64,000 nt of DNA from Cucumis sativus (Eukaryota > Streptophyta > Magnoliopsida > Cucurbitales > Cucurbitaceae). Position numbers and translations under genes: made by a program. The stretch covers positions 31,638,272 through 31,702,271 of the forward strand of contig NC_026659.2 of assembly GCF_000004075.3 (NCBI RefSeq), given 5' to 3'. Below are positions 24,001-33,412 of the stretch, in pieces (position 1 is the stretch's first letter; the number at the start of each line of letters is the position of its first letter). Below the pieces are notes generated by a model, which saw only the letters and a list, made by a program, of their open reading frames with translations, had not been told where the DNA came from and did not search any database.

Positions 24001-24261
24001 ACAAAGCCCAAGTTGAATGGAGAGGAAACATACCAGAGCAATGCCTCTGAGTTGGTTGTTGAATGATTTTTTGGTGTTGGCCCAATTACTGGGGAGGGAA
24101 AAAAAGCAGAAAAAGCAAAGTTTTTGAGTAATGGGTGTGTTAAAGAGAGATTTTAAGGGAATAGCGAAATACCTGAGACTAAGAATTAGAGAAGGAGGAG
24201 TTGAGTGTGGAAGAAGAGAAAAACGGTGTGCTCTATTTCTCTGCCACACCTTCACTTCCAT
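21027..24261 (-). CDS. Unrecognised 279-aa organelle-type membrane protein
   Basis: Seven minus-strand exons (24261-24173, 24088-24034, 23858-23779, 23147-23006, 22463-22362, 22204-21983, 21176-21027) join in frame to 279 aa. The first about 75 residues are basic, Ser/Leu-rich and poor in acids, like a plastid or mitochondrial transit peptide. A charged linker (MDTDLEQKRQNIKIQNPREI) and a helical stretch (FQLEEKLQSALNGLRIYKKL) precede one strong membrane span at about residues 161-183 (IVLVPLVIFCARCIIGASYA). A soluble tail follows with FRSGHWRSALRDIRELDGLD and ends in SECGLSKWGYWRGGTQR. All junctions obey GT-AG, and the frame holds only if exon 4 starts at 23147. I do not recognise the family. 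A start at an internal Met in exon 4 is possible if the first exons are UTR. Confidence 0.75.
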
Positions 24262-24972
24262 CACACAAACCGTTGAAATTTGGCCTTTCCCATTTTCTCT
24301 CTCCTTAAATTCAATATTTCATCAATTTTCATTAAAATAAAATTCCAATGTCCATTTCAAATATTTTTTATTTTTCATTTTCATTTGTTTTTCTTTGACT
24401 ATGTAAGATCTTCATTTTATGTTTTAATCTTCTGTGTTTTAATTATATGTTCTTTTGTTGGAATATTTTGATGAATTTTTTGTAGCTTAGTTATCAATTG
24501 TATATAAAATGTATAGACAAAATATTAGCTAACTATTAAGATAATACATTTGACAACAAAATATAGACAATAAACTTTAGACAAAATATATTAATTAAAT
24601 TTTGTGTATCCTATTATTTGTTTATTTATTTGGAGTCCAAGGGCTAAATATCTACTAGCTCTTTGGTTATTTTGTCCCCTAAGAACACATGTGGGGAGAG
24701 GGAAGAGAAGTTCGAACGTGGTCTAACCTCGTGGTTGATAATATATTTGTACGTTGAGTAGTAGAAATTCACGCATGCATGGATGTATAAAATAATTAAA
24801 ATGTTTTGAATAACCAGTTAACAAAAGCATGAACAAAGAGAGAGAGATAGAGAAGATGAAAAATGTGAAACATATGATTTCATTATTTGATTGGGCTTTG
24901 GTACTATATATATATACTACGTACATGCACACGTTATTTATTTTATTGTGGAACTGTCACATTGTATATTAA
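24262..24972. other. Intergenic; first copy of the block downstream of the peptide genes
   Basis: AT-rich. The stretch at about 24610-24730, with the words TTATTTGGAGTCCAA and AAATATCTACT, recurs downstream of the next two peptide genes (about 26618-26740 and 28376-28505). Otherwise nothing is seen. Confidence 0.55.
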
Positions 24973-25435
24973 CTAACAAATAATATTGCAAAGGCAAAAG
25001 CGAGAGTTAACGCCATTAGGAATGCATTTACAACCCTTCGGTGGAATGTTTCCATATTTTCCCATTGCTTCATGGTAACATTCTGAGATACCAAATGGCC
25101 CTGAACATGTCCCTGTTGATGCAAATTTCACTGGGCATGTTTTTGATTGATCCTCAAAACCTGCATGCCGCCATACATCAAATTTCAACACACATGTTAT
25201 TATTGAAACAATCGAGAATTTCGTGCATGTGGTCATTCTCTCTACAAAGATTTATTTGTTTCACTATATATCAGTATATTTAGATAGCATTTCGTGCATG
25301 TGGTCATTCTATCTACACATTCAAAAAATTGTTTCAACAGAAATTGAAAAGCTTACCTTGAGAATGAGAAATAGAAAAAAGGCAGAGAAGAAGAAAATAT
25401 AAGAGAGGAAGGGAAATGAGTGTCTTCTTCTCCAT
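24973..25435 (-). CDS. SCR/defensin-like secreted cysteine-rich peptide, copy A
   Basis: Two exons (25435-25357 and 25160-24973, phase 1) encode 88 aa. Exon 1 is a signal peptide (MEKKTLISLPLLYFLLLCLF) ending near SHSQ. Exon 2 encodes a mature peptide of about 62 aa with eight cysteines spaced C-x9-C-x8-C-x15-C-x-C-x9-C-x-C-x3-C, including the STGTC segment and two C-x-C pairs. One intron between signal and mature parts and this spacing are typical of plant SCR-like/defensin-like peptides, which act as secreted signals or defence peptides. The exact role cannot be read from the sequence. A TATATATA box lies at 25525-25532, about 90 bp upstream. It is one of three tandem copies. Confidence 0.88.
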
Positions 25436-26910
25436 AATCACTGCTTTGATATGATAATATAGTTTTTGGTACGATATTATGTTTCTTTGTGGTTGTGATG
25501 ATCCAAGCTGTTGATGTTAATTCGTATATATATTAGTTTGATGGGCTATTGTAATAAATGGAAACAAAATATGATGCTTTGAATGAGTGGATATGGTAGT
25601 TTCCCATATGGGAGAGACAGCAAATATATTGATATATATCATATCATAACGAATCCAGATCATTGGAATGGTTTCTTTCCTTTTCTTTCCTTGCTTCTTT
25701 AATTTTTCAAATTTTGGATAAACTTTTTGTCTTTTACACCTCCCTCCAACAGTATATGCTATTTTAGTTCGAGGTTTAATAAAGTTGACAAGGTTCATAT
25801 GTTAGTCTTGAAATTTAAAAAGAAAAAATCGTTGGATTGTGTTCTTTGTTTTAGCATAGTACAGTGTTAAATATGTGATTCTTCTTTCCAATGTAACTAC
25901 AAGATAATATCATCATGACTAATATGCAATTGTGTATATGTTTATAGGATTAAGTAAATCATATACTTGTTGAAGGCAGAGTGAGCGAATTGATTATCAT
26001 CATCATCTGTCTTCCCACTACCACATTTGATTATATATATCTTAACTTCGTAAACGCTTTGTTCTAGATAGATTGTTGTAAAGTTTACCAATATAATCAA
26101 CAATAAATCTAGAGCATAATAGTCGTTTAAGTGAGTTATTAATGTTAATTGGTTTTATTTTTTCTGATTTTATATGTATGTATTAATCAAGATGTAATAC
26201 TTGGGAAAAAAAATGAAAGAGAAATTGTAGGAAAGATGAGAGAAATGAAGTTATATAATATTGTAAGACGTGGCATGTTGCAACTTTTATTCCGACGTCA
26301 GATCGTATGCAACACTTTGTAGGGTTAACTGCAGACGTTTTATTGTAATACGCCAACTCCACAAATGATATTCTCTAACTTGAATTTAACGACTAATAAT
26401 TGCGACGATTTACATAATTAAGTCGCTAAAAAGCTTTTGCAAGTAAAAATATATTTCGTGACAAATTTTATGCCGGTATCGCTAAATTTCAGATCATTGC
26501 TTGTCGTGATAGATCAAAATTATAAACGGTTTTGAAAGAACAAAATCGACTTATATTATTTAGGTTAGAAATATGTAATGACTTATTCTTATGCTTCATG
26601 ACCCAATTTCATGCTCTTATTATTTGTTTGTTTGGAGTCCAACAACCACAGTTAAATATCTACTAAACTCTTTGATTGTTTTTTTCTTTATCTAGTCCAA
26701 AAATATGTGGGGAGAGAGACGAATTCAACGTCTAACCTCTTGGAGCATTCATGGATGTGTAAAATAAATTGTTTTGAATAAATAACAAAAACATGAACAG
26801 AGAGAGAGAAGATGAACATACAATGTGAAACATATAATGTTAACAATGAGCTTTGTATGTTACAAGCACTCTCATTATTTATTTGGTACGTACTTGTCAC
26901 ATTGTATTGA
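25436..26910. other. Intergenic flank between peptide copies A and B
   Basis: The first 350 bp are the promoter side of copy A and resemble the flanks of B and C (CAAATTTTGGATAA, TACACCTCCC). The rest is AT-rich. From about 26580 it becomes the downstream block shared with 28345-28505. No further gene is seen. Confidence 0.55.
25523..25532 (-). promoter_or_regulatory. TATA box of peptide copy A, conserved in all three copies
   Basis: TATATATA at 25525-25532 sits within a block (AATTCGTATATATA-TAGTTTG on the plus strand) repeated at 27449-27470 and 29169-29190, always about 60-105 bp before the start codon. Confidence 0.55.
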
Positions 26911-27357
26911 TTAACAATAGATATTGCATTGGCAAAAGCGAGAATTATCGCCATTAGGAATGCATTGACAGTCCTTTGGTGGGAAATTTCCATATTTTCC
27001 CATGACTTCGTCGTAACATCCTGCTGTTCCATATGGCTCTTGACATGTCCCTGTTGATGCAAATTTCACTGGACATGTTCTTGGTTGATCCTGATCAGAA
27101 CCTGCATCCCCCCGCCATACATACATGCATCAAATCTCAACACACACGTTGTATTATCCAAACAATCAAAAGCACACCAAAAATAATATTATTTTTCTAC
27201 ATGGGTTCGATCGGTATTCTCAGTGATAGATAACATACACGATTTTCGTAGCAATTCAATGGAAACTGAAAAGCTTACCTTGAGAATGAGAAATGGAAAA
27301 AAGGCAGAGGAGAAGAAAAGATAAGAGAGGAAGGGAAATGAGTGTCTTTTTCTCCAT
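26911..27357 (-). CDS. SCR/defensin-like secreted cysteine-rich peptide, copy B
   Basis: Two exons (27357-27279 and 27101-26911, phase 1) encode 89 aa. The signal peptide is nearly the same as in copy A, and the eight cysteines keep the same spacing. The mature part is the most divergent of the three: it starts GSDQDQPRTC and the loops read QEPYGTAG and YDEVMGKYGNFPPKD. Signal peptide and cysteine frame conserved with variable loops is the usual look of fast-evolving secreted peptides. A TATA box lies at 27453-27462. Confidence 0.88.
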
Positions 27358-27452
27358 AATCACTGCTAGCTGCTTTGGTGATATTATTATATTTCTTTGT
27401 GGTTGTGATATTGTGATTGTGATAATATCCAAGTTCTGTTGATGTTAATTCG

Positions 27453-27462
27453 TATATATATA
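27453..27462 (-). promoter_or_regulatory. TATA box of peptide copy B
   Basis: A TATATATATA run 96 bp upstream of the start codon, in the block conserved among the three copies. Confidence 0.5.
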
Positions 27463-28707
27463 TTAGTTTGATGGTTTGTATAAATGGAAACAAAATATGA
27501 TGCTTTGAATGAATAGAGATATGGTAATTAATTTCCAGATTGGGAAACGTAGCAAATATATTTATAATCATTTCATATACATCATAACGATTTCTTACGT
27601 TTTTCTTTAAATTGATTCTTTAAATTTTCAAATTTTGGATAAGATCTTTCATTTCTTGTACACCTCCCCTAGGATATAATATGTGTTTTGTTTACTTCTT
27701 GCAAGGTTTATTAGTGTCTTCAAATTTTATAATATGTGTTTCTCTCCTTAGTTTTGCATAATGATATTTCTAATAAATTGTGTCAATTTTGTACTCCCAA
27801 CATAACTTTAACCTAAAAATGATGACTTAAACTGTTATGAATGCATAAAGTTCATCCTCTCCTTTCGTGTTCTAAGTGTCGTTGCAAAAAATTATCATCA
27901 AAGAGTTAAATGTTTAGAGTAATTGAAGTACAAAATATGAGAAAAAGAATTGTAATATACTGAGGGACATCTGTAACCATTAGATCAAAAATGTGCTAGA
28001 AGTGCTCATATAACACAAGTAGTCTCTTTTCTTAATTGATTCTTCTAAAATTTTTCCTAAACTTCCAAAATTTCAAAGGTTATTATGTATTTCCACGCCC
28101 CTTTTGAGACCCGAAAAATTGAACGATTTTTGTTTGGAACACATACAATATTTGTTCTATTTATAAATCAAGTTTTAATGTGTATTATTGATATACTAAA
28201 TTGTAGCTTAATTATCCATTGATTAGAAATGTTATATAGACAAATTGATATATTAAAATGGGTAACCATATTGTTGTATTGACTTACTATTTTATTATTA
28301 TGGACTATAGGAGGAGGGAGGTAACCGTGGAGAGATTGATAATACATTCTTATGCTTCATGACCCATTTCATGCTCTTATTATTTGTTTGTTTGTTTGGA
28401 GTCCAACAATCACAGTTAGATATCTCCTGAACTCTTTGATTGTTTTCTGTTTTCTAGTCCAAAAATATGTGGGGAGAGAGACAAAGTCGAACGTCTAACC
28501 TCTTGGGGCCGTGAATACATATACGTGTGTGTGTTGATCCGTAATTCATGGATGTATAAAATAAATTGTTTTGAACAATTAACAAAAGCATGAACAAAGA
28601 GGAAGAGAGAGTAGATGAAACATATAATGAGTTAACATGCATTGATTGGGCTTTGTATATTACAAGAACTCCATCATTTATTTGATTGTCATATTGGTAC
28701 GTATCGA

Positions 28708-29113
28708 TTAACAAATGATATTGCATAGGCAGAAGCGAGAATTAGCGCCATCAGGAATGCATTCACAACCCTTTGGTGGGATATTTCCATACTTTGCCAT
28801 TGCTTCATGGTAACATTCTGATACTCCAAATGGCCCAGAACATGTCCCTGTTGATGCAAATTTCACTGGGCATGTTTTTGATTGATCCTCAGAATCTGCA
28901 ATCCCCCCGCCATACATACATCAATTTTGAACGTAATTAAACACACATGTTATTATCCAAATTACAATAAAAAAATGCAGATAACATAGTCAATTTGTAG
29001 CATTTGAATGGAAATAATTGAAAAGGTTATATACCTTGAGAATGAGCAATGGAAAAAAGGCAGAGAAGAAGAAAAGATAAGAGAGGAAGGGAAATGAATG
29101 TCTTCTTCTCCAT
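28708..29113 (-). CDS. SCR/defensin-like secreted cysteine-rich peptide, copy C
   Basis: Two exons (29113-29035 and 28895-28708, phase 1) encode 88 aa with the same signal peptide and eight-cysteine spacing as copies A and B. By eye the mature part differs from copy A at 7 of 62 positions but from the middle copy B at many more, so the outer copies are the closest pair. The splice donor differs slightly (GTATAT instead of GTAAGC) but keeps GT. A TATA run lies at 29173-29182. Confidence 0.88.
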
Positions 29114-29172
29114 AATCACTTTAAGTTTCTTTGTGGTTGTGATAACATATCCAAGCTGTTGATGCTAATTCG

Positions 29173-29182
29173 TATATATATA
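29173..29182 (-). promoter_or_regulatory. TATA box of peptide copy C
   Basis: A TATATATATA run 60-69 bp upstream of the start codon, inside the block conserved among the copies. Confidence 0.5.
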
Positions 29183-29334
29183 GTAGTTTGACAGATTGTA
29201 TAAATGGAAACAAAATATGAGGCTTTGAATGAGAATAGATATGGTAAATTCGAGATGGGGAGACTCAGCAAATATATTTATAATCATTTCATATATATAT
29301 CATAACGATTTCTTACCGTTTTGTTTTTGTTTGA

Positions 29335-30192
29335 ATATGAAATAAGTTTTATTTTTATTTTAAAAAAAGATAAAATATCTTTCTTACCTTATAATCATTT
29401 ATAAATATGTTTTAATAAATAGTTAAGAGATCTCCTCTAAGAAGAAGATAAAACATATTCATCATATTTAGGAATGTTTTATCGTAAATAAGTTTTTCTT
29501 TCTTGGCTTTTTAAAAAACAAAACTTTTTTAATTCTTCGTACTTGTTGTTTAGAAGTTTATATTTTTGGTGAAGAATTTGTACGAAGGTAAACTGATTAT
29601 CTTCTTTATGTTATGAAGAATTCTTGATATCTTCATAAGTGGTTTTAGTGTATACGAGATAAGAGATTTAAAAAAGATTTTGAAGATTTGATAAATAAAG
29701 ACTTTAAATTGTGAACTTCTCGCAAGTTTTTGTGTGCAGGTTACTGGATTTTTATTCGAAGAAAGTTTTCGAAAGTATCTCAATTACCTTATGCGATATG
29801 ACAGATTATTGAAGATCATTAAGTGATTTGACAGAGTATCGATTGATAAGAAATATGAATGAAGACTGAGATAATTGTACTACCGTCAATGAACTTAGAG
29901 GAGCTTGAATTCATTTTCGAGGAGATTCACGATTATATTCAGGGGAAGCTTGATTTTGTTTTAAGTTATGGTGATAACTTATCAAAGTAGCTTTAGATTT
30001 AAGTTGCTGATTTTTGAATCTCAATAATATTTCTTATCTGAGCAAAGAAACTCGTCAGACGTACGTAGGACGAACTTGTCGAACTGGGTTATCAAAGCCT
30101 TCTGTGTTATTTATTCGTTTTGTTACATTAGCTATTCATGCCGTTAATCATGTTAGTCATAGCTTGTGGATATTATTGATCGTCTCACCTAT
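29335..30192. mobile_element. Insertion of about 860 bp, possibly an old solo LTR; family unclear
   Basis: Unit B has no counterpart for this stretch: its flank runs directly from the ATAACGATTTCTTAC motif into TTCTTTAAATTTTCAAATTTTGG. The inserted sequence has no long reading frame, and its general look recalls Copia-type LTRs. I could not fix its ends or find target duplications, so the family call is a guess. It is younger than the tandem duplication. Confidence 0.35.
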
Positions 30193-30600
30193 TTTTCACA
30201 ATAATTCTTTAACTTTTCAAATTTTGGAAAAGATTTTCTATTTCTCTTGTACACCTCCCCTCGGATAATATGTGTTGTTTAGTTCTTGCTAGGTTTTATG
30301 AATGTCTTCAAATTTTAAAATTTGTGTTTCTCTCCTTAGTTTTGCAAAATGATTTCAATTGTTAATTGTCGTTACATAATTTTAACCTACCAAAATGACG
30401 ACTTAAACTGTTGTGAATGCATAAATTTCACCCTCTCCTTTCGTACTCTAAATATCATCAACTACCTCTACCCACATTCTTCAACGATCAACAAATTATA
30501 TATCATCAAACATGTGGATATTTATAGTAGATTGAAGTACAAAATGTGAGAAAGAATTGTAATATTCTCGAGAGACATTTGTAACTATTAGATCAAGAAT

Positions 30601-30807
30601 TGTAATATAGTTTTAAATTTAAATGCCTTTATTTGATTGGGTTAGGGGCTTTTCTAGCCCTTTTTGTTCTCTCCTGCTTCCTGTACTCAACCCTTATTCA
30701 TTAATGAAGCGGAAATGATGAAGGTGATAAGGAGGTGTCCACCTAATGAAAATGTCATAGTACACCTAATGATCCAACCATATATTTTTTCTAAGTAAAA
30801 AAAAAAA
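30601..30807 (+). mobile_element. 5'-truncated LINE with target-site duplications
   Basis: The insert is bounded by a 17-bp direct repeat, ACTATTAGATCAAGAAT, at 30584-30600 and 30808-30824, and ends in about 12 A residues. Unit B keeps the empty site near 27975-27990 (ACCATTAGATCAAAAAT). The 3' part (ATTAATGAAGCGGAAATGATG) matches the 3' region of the LINE fragment at 63.2 kb on the minus strand, so both belong to one family. Confidence 0.75.
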
Positions 30808-31470
30808 ACTATTAGATCAAGAATGTGTTTGCAACGTTTTAGCTGTCCAACTAGTATAAATAGGAGGGACGTCGTCCTACCATTCGTATATCAAACAAAA
30901 ACTTAGAAGTGTTCCGTAACACAAGTAGTCTCTTTCCTCCATTCTTCTAAAAAAAACTTCAACCACCTCCAAAATTTCTTTCCTACGTGTGGTAGAATCC
31001 TTTCGGCGTTGCTGGTGAAATTAGAAGTATACTTATTTTGTTTCCTTCTTGATCACTTGGAGTTGGATTTTTGCTATGATGAAATATTACCATATTAATT
31101 TCATAATTTAATTATTAGAACAAATTTTCACTTTTTATATATGAGAATATGAGAATATTAAAATAAAAATTGCTACATTATCTAATTTGGCTAATAGTTT
31201 ACTTACTTAAGAAAAATGTTAAAATGTAAGTATATGGTAAGAAAATGATAGAAAATAGACTTAATTTTTAAAAACTAAAAAAATAAACAATTTTACCAAA
31301 TGGAGACTTGATATGTTGTGTCGTTTTAAAAGTGTGAATGAAATAAAATAATACACCAAATCCAAAAATGGTGTATTAATTCCAAAGGACAATACAACCA
31401 TTTCTCATTTAAGAGATGGTTAAAAAAAGTGTATAGATAGACAACAAAATAGCATTCAACGTAAACACTC

Positions 31471-31479
31471 TATAAATAG
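31471..31479 (+). promoter_or_regulatory. TATA box of the 64-aa secreted peptide gene
   Basis: TATAAATAG begins 74 bp upstream of the first ATG (31545), which predicts a leader of about 45 nt. Confidence 0.6.
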
Positions 31480-31544
31480 CAACAGCAACATCTCTTTGCC
31501 CTAAGAAAAGAGTGAAAGAAAATAGCAAAAGTTTACAAGTGAAG

Positions 31545-32752
31545 ATGATGATGAAGAGTTTTAGTTTGCTTCGTCTCCTATCTGCACTTCTCTTCTTCAT
31601 CCTTCTTTCCATTGTTTACTCTACCAAAGGTAAAACCCAATTTTTTAATTATACTTCATTCCTTTAGTTTCTCTACATGCAACACTCTTAATTACTACTA
31701 AAATTATTGGTTAATTAACAAACCCAGATTATATTTTACTTATTTTCCATTTAGAAATACACATGTAAATTAAAATATTGTTATTATATATACCCAAAGT
31801 ATATTATGACAGTCATTATATATGAATATGTATATGGCTTTCAATTCCTGGCATGGATATATGATCTTTTAGTTAAAGTTTGTGTTTGTATTTCTGTTTG
31901 TTCAATAATAGTACTGCAGCTGCAACAGCTTTAATATCAGATGGAATATAGAAAAATTAAACACAAACATATTTAAAAAAGAAAAAAATTGCCTTAGAAG
32001 TGAAAAAGTGGAGATTTTAAGAAAGGGGTTGGTGTTGCATGTAAGAGAGAGAGAAGGGAAGTTTGTACGTTAGAGAAGGAAGGGAAAGGAATGAGTTAAT
32101 TAGGTCATCCTTTGCATGTAAGACAGAGAGTGGAAGAGAAAAGCTGGTTTAGGCCTTTGGCATGTTAGAGAGAGAATGAGAATTTTTTGTTTCATGAATT
32201 ACTTTCAGTACAAAACTCAGTTTCCAGGTCCACATCCCCATACACCCAAACTAATTTAATTTAAATTTAGTCTCTAAGTTAAAAAAATCCAAGTTAAAAT
32301 TGTATATTTTGTACCCTAGAACTAAAAAAATGAAATAATATTTGAATCTCAACATTGAAATTAAATTGTAATTACCTGATGATGATATATCTAATGAGTA
32401 AGGACTGTATTGAAAGGTACTAAAATCAGAAGTAATAAAAGAAAACTTGACCTAAAATCTAAGGTCTAAAACAGTATTTTCTTTTTATTCTATAAATATT
32501 TATCCCACGATGTACGTTAATAGCCATACTAAAATTGTATGATAATAATACGTTGCATATATATCGTGTTGGTTCTGTAATCTTGGATGGTATTAATTGT
32601 TTTCCATATGTATGTGGTGATCATGGTTTCAATCAAAAGCAGGAGTTCCTGATGTCAAAGTTCTCAGCAATGCTGCAATTATTCATGATCTTATGCCCAA
32701 GTTTGCGAACCCCTTTGGTGGTGCTGCTGCTATGACCAATCGTTTCTTCTAA
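31545..32752 (+). CDS. Unrecognised 64-aa secreted peptide precursor
   Basis: Two exons (31545-31629 and 32643-32752, phase 1, 1013-bp intron) encode 64 aa. Three ATGs stand in a row (31545, 31548, 31551); I report the first. Residues 1 to about 27 are a strong signal peptide (MMMKSFSLLRLLSALLFFIL). The short mature part has no cysteines and ends in MPKFANPFGGAAAMTNRFF. A good TATA box, GT-AG intron ends and a splice site at the end of the signal peptide support a real gene. Small size, secretion and a Gly/Ala/Asn-rich C-terminus resemble plant signalling-peptide precursors, but I know of no family that matches. The purine-rich runs at 32.0-32.2 kb inside the intron have no function I can see. 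Confidence 0.65.
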
Positions 32753-33412
32753 TAATTCTACTTCAAATAATAGATTAAGGTTGTAAGAAGATATTGCACA
32801 CCATATTACTGTTTCTTTTATATGAACACAAGCATGAGACTTCTAACTACTACTTGTAATGGCATTATGACCAAGAAGAAAAAGAACCATGTGGGTGAGG
32901 TGACCATAATGATAATAATTTATAGTTATTAAATGGAGTAATTGCAAAGGAAAAGAGAAAACAAATTATAATGATTAAGTTTATATCCCATTTAATCCTA
33001 ACGAAACAAATCTTAAATTTGAAAGATAAAATTGTAACATTTTGAAATCTAGAACTATATTACATTAGAATTTAACCCATCCCATGAGCTAAATCATAAC
33101 ATTGTTATTCTTCAATCTCCTTCTTTCACATACATACAAAGACAATAATAATTATTATAGGGTGTCCTTAGAAATTAACACAAAAGACCCCATCTTTTTA
33201 TCACACACCTTGGACGAACGAAAAACAAAAAGCAAAAGAAATAATGGATTTCATTTCATTCATGGCTAACACAGCATAATTAAAACAAAGACTTTTAAAG
33301 AAAGAAACTTTAGACGATGGATTATTTGACATGCATATATAATTATAGAAAGCAACAAGTAATTAAAGAGAATTACAGTGCAGGGTTTGTGGTTGGGTAA
33401 ATATTATAATAA
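32753..33412. other. Intergenic, no gene seen
   Basis: AT-rich. It holds the 3' UTRs of the peptide gene and of the convergent GDSL gene. No other structure is seen. Confidence 0.6.

Larger units (their letters stand above)
26580..28080. repeat. Tandem duplication unit B (paralogous to about 28345-30985)
   Basis: Beyond the coding exons, the downstream block (CATGACCC, GTTTGTTTGGAGTCCAAC, ATGTGGGGAGAGAGAC) and the upstream block (CAAATTTTGGATAAGA, TACACCTCCCCT, TTTGTGTTTCTCTCCTTAGT, AACACAAGTAGTCTC) occur in the same order in the next unit. The boundaries are estimates by eye. Confidence 0.6.
28345..30985. repeat. Tandem duplication unit C, interrupted by two insertions
   Basis: Paralogous to 26580-28080. 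Alignment by eye runs from the downstream block through the gene to ACCGTTTT near 29325, breaks, resumes at about 30193 (CTTTAACTTTTCAAATTTTGG) and continues to about 30600, where a LINE sits, then again from 30808 to about 30985. Confidence 0.6.

Noticed and set aside
29335-30192. Firm Copia LTR call for the insertion near peptide copy C
   Set aside because: I could not define TG...CA ends or matching target duplications, so only a low-confidence insertion is reported.
30190-31000. Possible fourth copy of the SCR-like peptide gene
   Set aside because: Only the upstream flank of copy C is present. No signal peptide or cysteine frame was found.
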